A stretch of 64,000 bases of DNA from Rubrivivax sp. SCN 71-131 (GTDB lineage: Bacteria > Pseudomonadota > Gammaproteobacteria > Burkholderiales > Burkholderiaceae_C): assembly GCA_001724995.1 (NCBI GenBank), contig MEFD01000012.1, forward strand, positions 269,642 through 333,641, in the 5' to 3' direction. How positions within the stretch are numbered: the first letter of the stretch is position 1; the number at the start of each line of letters is the position of its first letter. Below the pieces are notes generated by a model, which searched no databases, had not been told where the DNA came from, and worked only from the letters and a program-made list of their open reading frames with translations. Below are positions 29,216 through 38,267 of the stretch, piece after piece. Position numbers and translations under genes: made by a program.

Positions 29216-29238
29216 AAAAAGCCCGCACGCGGCGGGCC
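29216..29238 (-). terminator. intrinsic terminator of the phosphoribosyltransferase-like transcript
   Basis: On the minus strand GCCCGC and GCGGGC pair around a five-base loop (29221-29237) and are followed directly by five T (AAAAA at 29216-29220). It lies about 20 bases past the stop of the short frame at 29259. Confidence 0.85.
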
Positions 29239-29258
29239 TGAGAAGCGCAACAGAGCAG

Positions 29259-29357
29259 TCAGCGCGGGCTGCGCGCCTTGTCGGCCAACTCGGCGAAGAT
29301 TTCCTTCGACCTCGCCTTATCCTTCCTCAGACAGGCGACTTCTGATGGTGTCAGCAT
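29259..29357 (-). CDS. possible 32-residue small protein
   Basis: An ATG at 29357, overlapping the end of the phosphoribosyltransferase-like gene by about 40 bases in another frame, opens a highly charged 32-residue peptide (LTPSEVACLRKDKARSKEIF and a basic end). It stops shortly before a strong terminator. Its helical, charged make-up and overlap suggest a translated companion, but no ribosome-binding site is clear and I know no family. Confidence 0.3.
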   Translation of the reverse strand: MLTPSEVACLRKDKARSKEIFAELADKARSPR

Positions 29358-30015
29358 CGACCCGGAGAAGGTAGACCGCTTCTGACTCGGTGAGCGAGTC
29401 GAAGCCGAACCCGAAGTGGCGACGCCACCAAGTTTCAAGGGCTGCATGCTTCTTCCTCAGTTCAACGAGCGTTTCGGACCTCGAACCGATTTTAGCGGAA
29501 CGGGACTGGCCGGTCAGGGATATGAACCCGTCAACGATACCGCCCTTCTCCATGACGTAGCCGCGCAGGTTCGCCAGCGTACCGCCTTGGCCGACGAAGT
29601 CGTCCGCAAGCACATACCGAGCGCCAGCCACTACATCGCCGTCGAACAGCGCTTGATTCGCCATGCGGTGCCAGCCACTGGAACCGGTGTGCCCGACCCG
29701 GTTGATTTGCACCAGCGATGTTTCCATGATCGCCCCATATCGGCGCTCCAGCCACAGGCCCATGGCGGCGGGTATTCGATTGACCGAGACGCCCTCGTAC
29801 GCCTGCACGGGGGCGATGATCTGCGCGCTTCGCATCAGGACGCTCAACGCATCGGGCAACGCGGCGCTCAGAATCTCCGAGACGAGGTTCCACGACGCTG
29901 CAGGGTCGCCGGCTTTGGCCGCGGGGTAGCGCGGATGCTTCTTGACGATCGACTCGGGCGCCGCGATGAAGACGTCCGGTTCGTTCGGCGACCACGGGGC
30001 CCTGCTGGCGAACAT
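29317..30015 (-). CDS. orphan phosphoribosyltransferase-like protein
   Basis: The 232-residue protein contains RYVLADDFVGQGGTLANLRG around residues 133-152. This has the form of the PRPP-binding loop of type I phosphoribosyltransferases (hydrophobics, two Asp, then GGT). Upstream, around residues 55-75, there are alternating hydrophobic strands (LMRSAQIIAPVQAYEGVSVN) that fit the fold's first half. The C-terminal part is charged (GRSETLVELRKKHAALETWW). It is not one of the usual purine, pyrimidine or competence (ComF) enzymes. Codon usage is less GC-rich than its neighbours. It lies in an accessory pocket between EPS genes and has a clean terminator, suggesting a mobile one-gene or two-gene cassette. 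Substrate unknown. Confidence 0.6.
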   Translation of the reverse strand: MFASRAPWSPNEPDVFIAAPESIVKKHPRYPAAKAGDPAASWNLVSEILSAALPDALSVLMRSAQIIAPVQAYEGVSVNRIPAAMGLWLERRYGAIMETSLVQINRVGHTGSSGWHRMANQALFDGDVVAGARYVLADDFVGQGGTLANLRGYVMEKGGIVDGFISLTGQSRSAKIGSRSETLVELRKKHAALETWWRRHFGFGFDSLTESEAVYLLRVDADTIRSRLSEEG

Positions 30016-30166
30016 AGACGGATTCTGCAGCGCGGCAGCGCTGCGGCCACCCGAGTCAGGCTGCGTCGGCTGTCGTCCGGGGGTTGGCGGCCCTTGGCCC
30101 GCATCCCGTTACGCCCCCAGTGAAGACGCACCACTGCCGCGTTGCGTGAACACGGCCATCGGTCAC

Positions 30167-31780
30167 TCACCCCGCCTGCCGCTCCCCCCACTGCGTCGCC
30201 AGCAGCTTGCGGTCGATCTTGCCGTTGGGGTTGCGCGGCAGCGGGCCCGGCATAGCCTGCACGCCGTGCGGCACCATGTAGGCGGGCATGCGCTGGCGGC
30301 ATTGCGCGAGCAGCGCCTCGACCTCGAGCGCCGCCGAGCCGTCGGGCGCCGTGGCGATGACCTGGATCGCCTGCCCGAGCGTCGCATGCTCGACGCCGAA
30401 GGCCACGCACTCGCCGACGAGCTTCGTCGCGTACAGCACCTCCTCGACCTCGGTCGGGCTGACGCGGTAGCCCGAGGTCTTCATCATCTCGTCGCGCCGG
30501 CCGACGAAGTAGAGGAAGCCCTCGGCGTCGCGGCGCACCGTGTCGCCCGAGAAGACGGCGACCTCGGGCAGCATCTGCCCGGCCTGGCGCCCGGCGATGC
30601 CCGCCGGCAGCAGCTTGTAGCGCTCGGCCGTCTTCTCGGCATCGCCCCAGTAGCCCTGGCCGACGAGCGCGCCGCGGTGCACCAGCTCGCCCGGCTCGTC
30701 GGCGCCGCACTCGCTGCCGTCCTCGCGCAGCACCAGGATCTCGGCGTTCGGGATCGCCTTGCCGATCGAATCGGGCCGGCGGTCGACCTCCTCCGGCGGC
30801 AGGTAAGTGCTGCGGAAGGCCTCGGTCAGCCCGTACATGAGATAAGGCTTCGCGCGCGGCACGCGCCGGCGCAGCGCGTCCAGCGTCTCGCGCGGCATGC
30901 GCCCGCCGGTGTTGGCGAAGTAGCGCAGGTGCTCGGCGATCGCGGCCGGCCACTCGAGCTGCGTCAACTGGATGTAGAGCGGCGGCACCGCCGTCAGGCC
31001 CGTCACCTTCTCGCGCTCCAGCGCGCGCAGCACGTCGCGCGGCAGCAGGTAGTTCAGCAGCACCACGCGCGCGCCGCTGTGAAAGCCGGTGGTGAGCTGG
31101 CTGAAGCCGGCATCGAAGGACAACGGCAGCGCCGCCAGCAGCGTGTCCTCGGGGCCGTTCTCGAGGTAGCTCGCCACGCTCTTCGCGCCCGCCACCATGT
31201 TGCGGTGCGACAGCACGACGCCCTTGGGACGGCCGGTGGAGCCGCTGGTGTAGAGGATGGCGCAGAGGTCGGTGTCGATGACGCGATGCCCCGCACACGG
31301 CGGCGCCGCCAGCAGCTCGGCCCAGGCGTGCAGCGCCAGGCCCACCGGCAGATCCAGCGGCTGCGGCGCCGGCTCGGTCAGCACCACGTGCTTCAGGTCC
31401 GGGCACTCGCGCAGCACCGGCGCCAGCAGGGCCAGCCGCTCGGGCGAGGTGACGAGCACCCTCACGTTGCAATCGCGCGCGATGTAGGCCACCTGCTCGG
31501 GCTTGAGCAGCGGGTTCATCGGCACCATCACGCCGCCGGCGGCGGGCGTACCGAAACTCGCGACCACGGTCTCGAGGCGCTTCTCGAGATAGATGCCGAC
31601 GCGGTCGGTGCGGGCGAGGTTCAGGTGCATGAGGGCGGAGGCGAAGGCCTGCAGCGCATCGGCCAGTTGCCCGTAGTGCCAGGTCACGGCGCCGGGGCCC
31701 ACGGTCGTGAGGGCCGGCCGCTGCGGCTCGCGGTCGGCGCGACGCAGCGGCAGGTGGTGCAGCAGATGGGTGTCGTCCAT
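30167..31780 (-). CDS. acyl-CoA ligase (AMP-forming), exosortase A system-associated
   Basis: This 537-residue ANL-superfamily enzyme activates a carboxylic acid as an acyl-adenylate. Motifs are LCAILYTSGSTGRPKGVVLS (A3, near residue 175), AKPYLMYGLTEAF (A5), GDTVRRDAEGFLYFVGRRDE (A7/A8) and the C-terminal PRNPNGKIDRK with the catalytic lysine (A10). It matches my memory of the exosortase-A-associated ligase family (TIGR03098-like), which typically occurs with an acyl carrier protein and the PLP decarboxylase, both present here. Transfer to the ACP at 34098 is a reasonable inference. The ATG at 31780 fits the conserved N-terminus. It is divergent from the esterase gene. Confidence 0.9.
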   Translation of the reverse strand: MDDTHLLHHLPLRRADREPQRPALTTVGPGAVTWHYGQLADALQAFASALMHLNLARTDRVGIYLEKRLETVVASFGTPAAGGVMVPMNPLLKPEQVAYIARDCNVRVLVTSPERLALLAPVLRECPDLKHVVLTEPAPQPLDLPVGLALHAWAELLAAPPCAGHRVIDTDLCAILYTSGSTGRPKGVVLSHRNMVAGAKSVASYLENGPEDTLLAALPLSFDAGFSQLTTGFHSGARVVLLNYLLPRDVLRALEREKVTGLTAVPPLYIQLTQLEWPAAIAEHLRYFANTGGRMPRETLDALRRRVPRAKPYLMYGLTEAFRSTYLPPEEVDRRPDSIGKAIPNAEILVLREDGSECGADEPGELVHRGALVGQGYWGDAEKTAERYKLLPAGIAGRQAGQMLPEVAVFSGDTVRRDAEGFLYFVGRRDEMMKTSGYRVSPTEVEEVLYATKLVGECVAFGVEHATLGQAIQVIATAPDGSAALEVEALLAQCRQRMPAYMVPHGVQAMPGPLPRNPNGKIDRKLLATQWGERQAG

Positions 31781-32127
31781 GGGTCGATCGTCGCCGACGA
31801 GAGCGCCGGCCGCTGTGACGTGGGTTGGGGCTGAAATCGGCCCTAGCCCGGGCCGATCCCGGTCGAGCCTGCGCGGATCGAAGCGCGACTCTAGCGGCGG
31901 CGGCCCGCGGCGATGACGTGCGGGCCGCGTGCAGGCGTCAATTGTTGGCGCTCCGGACGCCAGAGCGCGCGCGCGCGGGGCCCGCGCTGCCGTACGGCGG
32001 CTATGCTGGCCCGCTCCGCGGCCAGGACGGCCGGGTTGCCTCCAGCGTGAAGCCCGACCATGACACCCATGCCCCGCGCGGCGAGCGGCCCGGCCGCGCC
32101 GCCGGCGGGGCGTCTTCGCCAGGCGCC
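31781..32127. other. divergent promoter region without a supported gene
   Basis: This 347-base region lies between the acyl ligase (minus) and the lipoprotein esterase (plus) and must carry the promoters of both. It is very GC-rich. I see no clear -35/-10 pair, repeat or regulator palindrome. An in-frame GTG at 32047 could extend the esterase by 27 residues. Confidence 0.5.
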
Positions 32128-32988
32128 ATGCCCCGGCGCCGCAGCGCGCTCGCCGCGGTGCTGCTAAGCGGGCCGGCAGCGCTGGCGCTGCCGGCCTGCA
32201 GGGCGCGGCGCGAGGAGCCCGACGAGCGCCTGGCCTACAAAGCCACGGCGCAGGGCGAGTTGCGCCTGGACTGGTTCCGCGCCGCGGGCAGCAAGGCGGC
32301 ACCGGCCCTGCTGCTGTTCCACGGCGGCGCCTGGGCGCACGGCTCGCCGCGGCAGTTCCATCCGCTGTGCCGGCACCTGGCCGCGCGCGGCCTACACGCG
32401 CTGAGCGCCGAATACCGCCTCCGCGACCGCCACCACAGCAGCCCCGCCGACGCCGTGCAGGACGCACGCGACGCCATGCGCCATCTCCGTCGCGAGGCCG
32501 GCGCGCTCGGCATCGACCGCCAACGCATCGCTGCCGGCGGCGGCTCGGCCGGCGGCCACCTGGCCGCGTGCCTGGGCACCGGCGTCAGCCTGCCCGACCC
32601 CGGCGCGGACCCCGCGCTGCCCGTGCGCCCGTCGGCGCTGGTGCTGCTCAATCCGATGCTGGACCTGGGGCCGGGCCGCCCCGACCACGCACTCGTCGGC
32701 GCACGCTGGCGCGAGCTCTCGCCGCGACAGCACGTGGGCCCCGGCATGCCGCCGACGCTGATCGTCAACGGCACGGCCGACATCGACGTTCCCGTCGCCA
32801 CCGTGCAGGACTTCTGCACCGCGGCGCGCGCGCACAGCGGCGACTGCGAAGCGGTGTTCCGCGAAGGCGCGGGCCACGGCTTCTTCAACACCGAAGTCGA
32901 TCGAGGGCGCCACGTCGCGTTCACCTGGGCGGCGATCGAGGCCTTCCTGCGGCGCGTCGGTCACCTGAAGCCTTCCCTCTCCTCCTGA
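32128..32988 (+). CDS. alpha/beta-hydrolase (carboxylesterase-like) with lipoprotein-type signal
   Basis: The 286-residue product begins with basic residues and a hydrophobic segment ending in ALALPAC (about residues 18-24), a plausible lipobox, so the enzyme is likely envelope-anchored. The hydrolase fold of the HSL/carboxylesterase type shows LLFHGGAWAHGS (oxyanion HGG), the nucleophile elbow GGGSAGGHLA, VNGTADIDVPV with a catalytic aspartate and GAGHGFFN with the histidine. It probably deacylates a small or polymeric ester. It starts the right-pointing EPS gene series, nine bases before the acyltransferase. Confidence 0.82.
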   Translation: MPRRRSALAAVLLSGPAALALPACRARREEPDERLAYKATAQGELRLDWFRAAGSKAAPALLLFHGGAWAHGSPRQFHPLCRHLAARGLHALSAEYRLRDRHHSSPADAVQDARDAMRHLRREAGALGIDRQRIAAGGGSAGGHLAACLGTGVSLPDPGADPALPVRPSALVLLNPMLDLGPGRPDHALVGARWRELSPRQHVGPGMPPTLIVNGTADIDVPVATVQDFCTAARAHSGDCEAVFREGAGHGFFNTEVDRGRHVAFTWAAIEAFLRRVGHLKPSLSS

Positions 32989-32997
32989 CGGGCGATC

Positions 32998-34007
32998 ATG
33001 TTCGGCATCCTGCGCACTGCCCTGGCACTCTTGGTCGTGGCGGGACATCTCGGCCCGGTGGAACGGATCGGCCCTTACGCCGTGTTCGGCTTCTATGCCC
33101 TGAGCGGTTACCTGATGACCGCCATCCTGCGCGAGCGCTACGGCTACAACGCTGCGGGCATCGGCCGCTACGCGGCCAACCGGGTGCTGAGGATCTTCCC
33201 GATCTATTGGGTCGCGCTCGCGCTGTCGGTCGTGCTGCTGTGGTTGGTCGGCGAATCCGCGGCCCGCGCTTATCACGAGTCGATGGGCTTGCGCCTGCCC
33301 GCGACCGAGGTCTGGCGCAATCTGCTGCTCGTGCTGAGCATCGATACCGGAACGCGCTGGGTACCGCCGGCCTGGGCCCTCAGCGTCGAGATCTTCTACT
33401 ACGCGGCCATCGGACTGGGCCTCTCGCGACACGCGCCGGTCTGCGCGCTCTGGCTCGGCGCCAGCATCGCTTACACGGCCTACCTGAACCTGGATGGCGC
33501 AAGCTTCAGCTACCGTTACTTCACGGTCCCCGCGGCGTCGCTCCCCTTTGCCATGGGAGCCATGCTGCATCACCTCCGGGGCTGGCGCGCCTATCCACGA
33601 CGCCTCGTCGAGTCGCGCGCTCTCCTTCTCCTCCTCGCGCTTGCATTCGTGGCCAACGGGGGACCGCCTCGGTCCTCGGGGGCGCATCCGCTCAGGGCTG
33701 GCAGTTCTATCTCAGCCTGATGCTGGCTTGGGGGCTGATCGCCTGCTTGGCGACCCGGCGCAGCGCGCGGCTGCGGGAGCTGGACTCGCGCATCGGCGAC
33801 CTGAGCTACCCGATCTACCTGCTGCACTACCAGGCGGGCCTCGTGCTGGTACTCCTAAGCGTACCCTGGAGCCGCGGCCATCCGGCCTTCGCGTTGCTCG
33901 GGGCAGCGCTCACGGTGCTGCTGTCCATGGGGGCGGTACGCTTGCTGGACCCCGCAATCCAGGGAGTTCGCAATCGGATCCGGCCCGTCGCCGCGGCGCG
34001 CGCCTGA
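32998..34007 (+). pseudogene. acyltransferase-3 family membrane protein with a frameshift
   Basis: The first frame (32998-33720) begins MFGILRTALALLVVAGHLGP, continues with AVFGFYALSGYLMTAILRER and WALSVEIFYYAAIGLGL (OafA/acyltransferase-3 features), then loses its hydrophobic pattern. From about 33663 to 34007 another frame continues it with GWQFYLSLMLAWGLIACLA, GDLSYPIYLLHYQAGLVLVL and more membrane segments, the expected family C-terminus. Joining AAC to ACC needs three or six G where five are present (33658-33662), so a one-base loss in the G run explains the break. The joined product would be about 336 residues, an O-acyltransferase for the polysaccharide. It could also be a sequencing error or a slippage switch. 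Confidence 0.85.
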
Positions 34008-34097
34008 AAGCGTCGAATCCGCCACAGCAGCGCTGCCGGGCAGCGCCTACACTGCGGCCCCCCTTGGCCGGCAACGGCCCGACCCGCGAACGACGCC

Positions 34098-34349
34098 ATG
34101 ATTGCCCTCGACGACCTGCTGCGGATGCTGGACGAACTGCTCGGCCTGAACGGCCGGGCGCTGCACTTCACCGCCGACACCGCGCTGCTGGGCGCGCTGC
34201 CCGAACTCGACAGCATGGCCGTCGTTGCCTTGATCACGGGCATCGAGGACCGATTCGGCGTCGCCGTGGACGATGACGAGATCTCCGGCGAGACCTTCGC
34301 CAGCGTTGGCTCCCTGCTTGCCTTCGTGCAGGCCAAAGTCAGCGGCTGA
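34098..34349 (+). CDS. acyl carrier protein
   Basis: The 83-residue acidic protein has the four-helix carrier pattern. The phosphopantetheine serine is in ALPELDSMAVVALITGIED (the LDSM motif near residue 38) and FGVAVDDDEI follows. It is not the fatty-acid ACP (no fab neighbours). It belongs with the acyl-AMP ligase and PLP decarboxylase, a trio recurring in exosortase-A EPS loci. It lies between the acyltransferase and the first glycosyltransferase, 26 bases before the latter. Confidence 0.9.
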   Translation: MIALDDLLRMLDELLGLNGRALHFTADTALLGALPELDSMAVVALITGIEDRFGVAVDDDEISGETFASVGSLLAFVQAKVSG

Positions 34350-34375
34350 AGCTCAGCGCGGCCCGAGCCAGCGCG

Positions 34376-35374
34376 ATGGCGACGCCGCCCCATGCCAGCG
34401 AAGACGGTGCACCCGCCGTCAGCGTCATCGTCCCGGCCTACAACGTGGCGCCGTGGATCGAGGAGACGCTGCGCTCGATACTCGACCAGGCCGGCTTCGA
34501 CGACTTCGAAGTGCTGGTGGTCGACGACCGCTCACAGGACGACACCGCAGCCATCGTGCAGCGCCTGGCCGGGCAAGACCCGCGCCTGCGCCTGCTGCGC
34601 AACGAAGGGCCGCAGGGCGCGGCCGGCGCGCGCAACCACGGTCTGGCGCAGGCGCGCGGCGAGTGGCTGGCCTTTCTCGATGGCGACGATCTGTGGTTGC
34701 CCGACAACCTGCGCCTGAAGATGGAGGCGGCGAAAGCGCACCCGGACGCTGAACTGATCAGCTCCGACTTCATCAACGAGAACCGCGCCGATCGCCCGCT
34801 TTCACACTCCGAGTGGCCCGTGTGGCGCCAGTCCCTGCTGCCGCACTGGGCCAGCAACGTGGGGTTGCCACCCGCGCCCGACGAACCGGCGCTGCGCCTG
34901 ATCGCCGACCCGCTGACCTGCTTCCTGCGCGACGAGGTGCTGGGCAACACCGGCACCTTCGTGCTCAAGCGTGCGCGCGTTCTCGCGCTGGGAGGCTTCG
35001 ACACCTCGCTCGAGATCGGCGAGGACGTCTACCTGTGGCTGCAGGTCGCTCGCCACTGCGCGCACCTGCTCTTCGTCCATCAACCCCTGATGTACTACCG
35101 CTACCACCCGGGCAGCCTCACCAATCAGGGCTACCCGGCGCATGCGTTCTTTGCGGAGAAGTTCTATCGGATGCTTCGAGCGAGCGACGACTTCTCGGAG
35201 TATCGCTCTTATATCGAACGACGCATCGTGTATGCGCTGACGACACAGAACATCTATTTCCGAAAGTGCGGTCGCCACGCGGACGCAATTCGGTCGAGCA
35301 TCAACATAATACAAATCGACACTTGGCGCGCCAGCAGTTGGCGCATCTGTATCGCAAGCGTGCTGGGGCAGTGA
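34376..35374 (+). CDS. family 2 glycosyltransferase
   Basis: The 332-residue GT-A enzyme starts with VSVIVPAYNVAPWIEETLRS, followed by VLVVDDRSQDDT, AGARNHGLAQARGEWLAFLD and the DGDD metal-binding motif, as expected for inverting GT2 transferases. FDTSLEIGEDVYLWLQVARH (the ED acceptor motif) is near residue 215. It likely adds a sugar to the lipid-linked EPS repeat unit on the cytoplasmic side. From about base 35160 the codon usage turns markedly AT-rich, and the last 70 residues look unlike the rest. The 3' end may therefore belong to the imported segment that continues into the next gene. Confidence 0.9.
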   Translation: MATPPHASEDGAPAVSVIVPAYNVAPWIEETLRSILDQAGFDDFEVLVVDDRSQDDTAAIVQRLAGQDPRLRLLRNEGPQGAAGARNHGLAQARGEWLAFLDGDDLWLPDNLRLKMEAAKAHPDAELISSDFINENRADRPLSHSEWPVWRQSLLPHWASNVGLPPAPDEPALRLIADPLTCFLRDEVLGNTGTFVLKRARVLALGGFDTSLEIGEDVYLWLQVARHCAHLLFVHQPLMYYRYHPGSLTNQGYPAHAFFAEKFYRMLRASDDFSEYRSYIERRIVYALTTQNIYFRKCGRHADAIRSSINIIQIDTWRASSWRICIASVLGQ

Positions 35375-35450
35375 TCGCATTCAGCCACTCACTCTTCGCG
35401 CATTTAGCAATTTGTTCGCTTGTCACGAAGCAAAGTACAAGGACGGCCAA

Positions 35451-36518
35451 GTGAATATCTTGTTTCTTACCAATCGGACATTCTTACCACAAAGCATTGG
35501 TGGAGCGGAATGGTCGACACATCATCTCTGTCTGCAGTTACGCGATCTCGGTCATGACGTCGCCGTCCTGTGCTCACTCCATCCGAAAGGTCGACTGGCC
35601 TTCTGGAATCGGATTCAGCGAAAAGTCTTTCGTCGTCGTTTTCCAAGAGATCGCGGATTGGGCTATCGCGTATTCAGAAGCTGGGATCCGCTGGCCTCAC
35701 TCGATGGGCTTGCAACCTTGCTTCGACCGGATATCGCTGTCGTCATCGGCGCGCCCCCCGATGCGGTCAGCCTGGCAATGAAATGTCTTACACTGAAACT
35801 TCGAACAGTATACCAAGTGCGAGATGTTGTCTTTCAAAAGCATGGCGATCTTACAAAAATCAAGAATGAGGCGCACTTCATCGCCAATTCTCAGTTTACT
35901 GCCGAACGTCTACGGGATCAGTTTGGAATTTCTTCGGATATCATCATTCCGACCATTATCCCGGAGCAAGTGCAAACAGATGGACACGGCTCAAAGATAT
36001 TATTGATTAATCCGGATCCCGACAAAGGTGGGCAGCTGCTCCTCCAGCTCGCGCGGGCCCGGTCGAAATATAAGTATCTGATCCAAGAATCTTGGAAAGG
36101 CAACGCCCAACTCATAGAAGCTAAACAAATTGCCATGAGTTTAGGTAATGTCGAGTGGCGCGCGCCGACCCAAGACATTCGGGAAGCCTTCCGCGAAGCG
36201 CGCATCTTGATCGTGCCGTCGCGCGTTGAAGAAGCATGGGGGCGCGTCGTAAGCGAAGCCCAAGTCAGCGGAATCCCTGTAATTGCATCAAATATTGGTG
36301 GACTTCCGGAGTCAGTCGGCCCCGGCGGCCTGCTGATCGATCCATCGTCAGGGATTGAAAGATGGACGGAGGCTGTCGACTCGTTGATGCTCGATGAGCA
36401 ACGTTGGAATGCCGTATCGGAAGCTGCGCGCCTGCACGCGAGACGCCCGGAGATGGACGTTCGATATCAGGCGCGCCAAGTTCAAGCTGTGTTCGACGAG
36501 TTCGTCAAAACCCCCTGA
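35451..36518 (+). CDS. family 4 glycosyltransferase, low-GC
   Basis: The 355-residue GT-B enzyme starts at GTG 35451 after AAGGACGG, giving VNILFLTNRTFLPQSIGGAE (the glycine-rich donor loop IGGAEWST). The C-terminal domain has ILLINPDPDKGGQLLLQLAR, ILIVPSRVEEAWGRVVSEAQ and GIPVIASNIGGLPESVG, with the E-x7-E region typical of retaining GT4 transferases. Its AT-rich codons stand out from all EPS neighbours, a sign of horizontal exchange of a sugar-specificity gene. The flippase starts nine bases after its stop, so it is embedded in the operon. Confidence 0.9.
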   Translation: MNILFLTNRTFLPQSIGGAEWSTHHLCLQLRDLGHDVAVLCSLHPKGRLAFWNRIQRKVFRRRFPRDRGLGYRVFRSWDPLASLDGLATLLRPDIAVVIGAPPDAVSLAMKCLTLKLRTVYQVRDVVFQKHGDLTKIKNEAHFIANSQFTAERLRDQFGISSDIIIPTIIPEQVQTDGHGSKILLINPDPDKGGQLLLQLARARSKYKYLIQESWKGNAQLIEAKQIAMSLGNVEWRAPTQDIREAFREARILIVPSRVEEAWGRVVSEAQVSGIPVIASNIGGLPESVGPGGLLIDPSSGIERWTEAVDSLMLDEQRWNAVSEAARLHARRPEMDVRYQARQVQAVFDEFVKTP

Positions 36519-36527
36519 AATTTAGCT

Positions 36528-38000
36528 GTGACCAGCGTCCGCCGCGCCCTTGCGCTCTCGTTCGGGGAGCGCTACCTGTTGATCATGCTGGCGCTGGCCA
36601 GCAATATGCTGCTGGCGCGGTTGCTCACGCCGACCGAGATCGGGCTGTACTCGGTGACGCTGGCGGTGATCGGCATCGCGCATGTGCTGCGCGACTTCGG
36701 CGTCGGCGCCTACCTGATCCAGGAGAAGGAGCTCACCGAGGCCCACGTCCGCACGACCTTCGGCATCTCGCTGGCCATCGGCGGCACGCTGTTCTTCGCG
36801 CTGCACCTGGCCGCGCCGTGGGTCGCGCGCTTCTACGCCGAGCCGGAGATGGCGGCACTCATGCGCACGGTGGCGCTGAACTTCCTCGTGCTGCCGTTCT
36901 GCACCGTGTCGCTGGCACTGCTGCGCCGCGAGCTCGAGTTCAAGCGGCTGCTCTACGTCAACGTGGTGGCGGCGATCGTCGGCTTCGCGGTGACGGTGGG
37001 CCTGGCTTGGGCCGGCTGGGGCGCCTTCAGCATGGCCGTGGGCGCGGTGGCGACCAACGCCAGCACCGGCCTGGGGGCCTGGCTGGTGCGGCGCGAGCGC
37101 CGGCTGCTGCTGCCGTCGTTCAGCGAGTGGCGGCGGGTGCTGGGCTTCAGCGGGCAGAACGTGGCGGCCAACCTGGTGACGACGGTGTCGATGGACATCA
37201 ACGACCTCGCCGTCGGCAAGATCCTCGGCTTCGCGCCGGTGGCCATCCTCAGCCGCGCGCAAGGGCTGATGAACCTCTTCCACCGCGACGTGATGACAGC
37301 GGTGCGCAACGTCGCCTTTCCGGCCTTCGCGCGCGCGCACCGCGAAGGCGCGGCCGTCGATGCCCATCACACCAGCAGCGTGACCGCGGTCACCGCCTGC
37401 GCCTGGCCCTTCTACGGCTTCGTGGCCCTGTTCCCGCTGGAAATCCTGCGCCTGCTGTTCGGCGACCAGTGGGACAGCGCCGTACCCCTGGTGCCGGTGT
37501 TCTGCCTTGCCGGGGCCATCGCCGTGCTGGCCAACATGGTGTTCCCGTTGATCATCGCCGTGGGCCGAATCGACCTCGTGACGCGCGCCGAGCTGCTGTT
37601 CCAGCCGGCGCGCGCGGCACTCATCGTCGGCGCGGCGGTGAGTTATCGCTCACTCATGGCTTGCGCGCTGGCCTACTGCGCCATGTGGTTCATCTACGTG
37701 CCGCTGGCGTACGCGGTCAAGCAGCGCTGCGTGCGGACGCACGGACGCCCCCTCGCCGCCGGCTGCCTGCGCAGCGCCGGGGTCGCCGCGGCCTGCCTGG
37801 TCCCGGCGGCGCTGGTGTCGCTGCAGGCCGGGCCCGGCCGCGACGCACCGGTGTCGCCGGCGCTGTTCGCGGGCGCGGCCGCCGCCACCATCGTCGCCTG
37901 GGTCGTGCTGGTCTCGTGGAGCCGGCACCCGCTGGCGTCCGAGCCCCTGTTCGTGCGAACCTTGGGGCGCTTCATCCCTGCCCGCCGGAGCCCGCCGTGA
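36528..38000 (+). CDS. Wzx-type polysaccharide flippase (MOP family)
   Basis: The 490-residue protein has about 12-14 membrane segments. It starts (GTG) TSVRRALALSFGERYLLIML and contains NMLLARLLTPTEIGLYSVTL and FGVGAYLIQEKELTEAHVRTT, the patterns of the WzxC/TuaB branch of polysaccharide exporters. It should translocate the undecaprenyl-linked repeat unit across the inner membrane before polymerisation by a Wzy-type enzyme (possibly the O-ligase-like gene at 46018). The GC content returns to the EPS-region norm right at its start, marking the edge of the low-GC block. Confidence 0.9.
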   Translation: MTSVRRALALSFGERYLLIMLALASNMLLARLLTPTEIGLYSVTLAVIGIAHVLRDFGVGAYLIQEKELTEAHVRTTFGISLAIGGTLFFALHLAAPWVARFYAEPEMAALMRTVALNFLVLPFCTVSLALLRRELEFKRLLYVNVVAAIVGFAVTVGLAWAGWGAFSMAVGAVATNASTGLGAWLVRRERRLLLPSFSEWRRVLGFSGQNVAANLVTTVSMDINDLAVGKILGFAPVAILSRAQGLMNLFHRDVMTAVRNVAFPAFARAHREGAAVDAHHTSSVTAVTACAWPFYGFVALFPLEILRLLFGDQWDSAVPLVPVFCLAGAIAVLANMVFPLIIAVGRIDLVTRAELLFQPARAALIVGAAVSYRSLMACALAYCAMWFIYVPLAYAVKQRCVRTHGRPLAAGCLRSAGVAAACLVPAALVSLQAGPGRDAPVSPALFAGAAAATIVAWVVLVSWSRHPLASEPLFVRTLGRFIPARRSPP

Positions 38001-38267
38001 CGAACAGCCTCCTGCCGATGGCTGCTCGGGCATGTCGACGGCCCCGAGTACGCGCCTTCGCGCAGGAGGCGCACGTCCGGCTGCAGCCGCACGGCAGCGC
38101 CTGCAACCGGGCCCGCCGGGCGCGGTCGGCGTCCGCGCACACGTGCAAGGCTTCACAGTCCCGATGGGCAGCGGCGGGCAATGGCGGACGCGGGCAGCGT
38201 CCGTAGGCACAATCCCTGTCGCCCGTCAAGGACAAGCCGTCGATCACCCCGCACGCCAAGACCCGTG

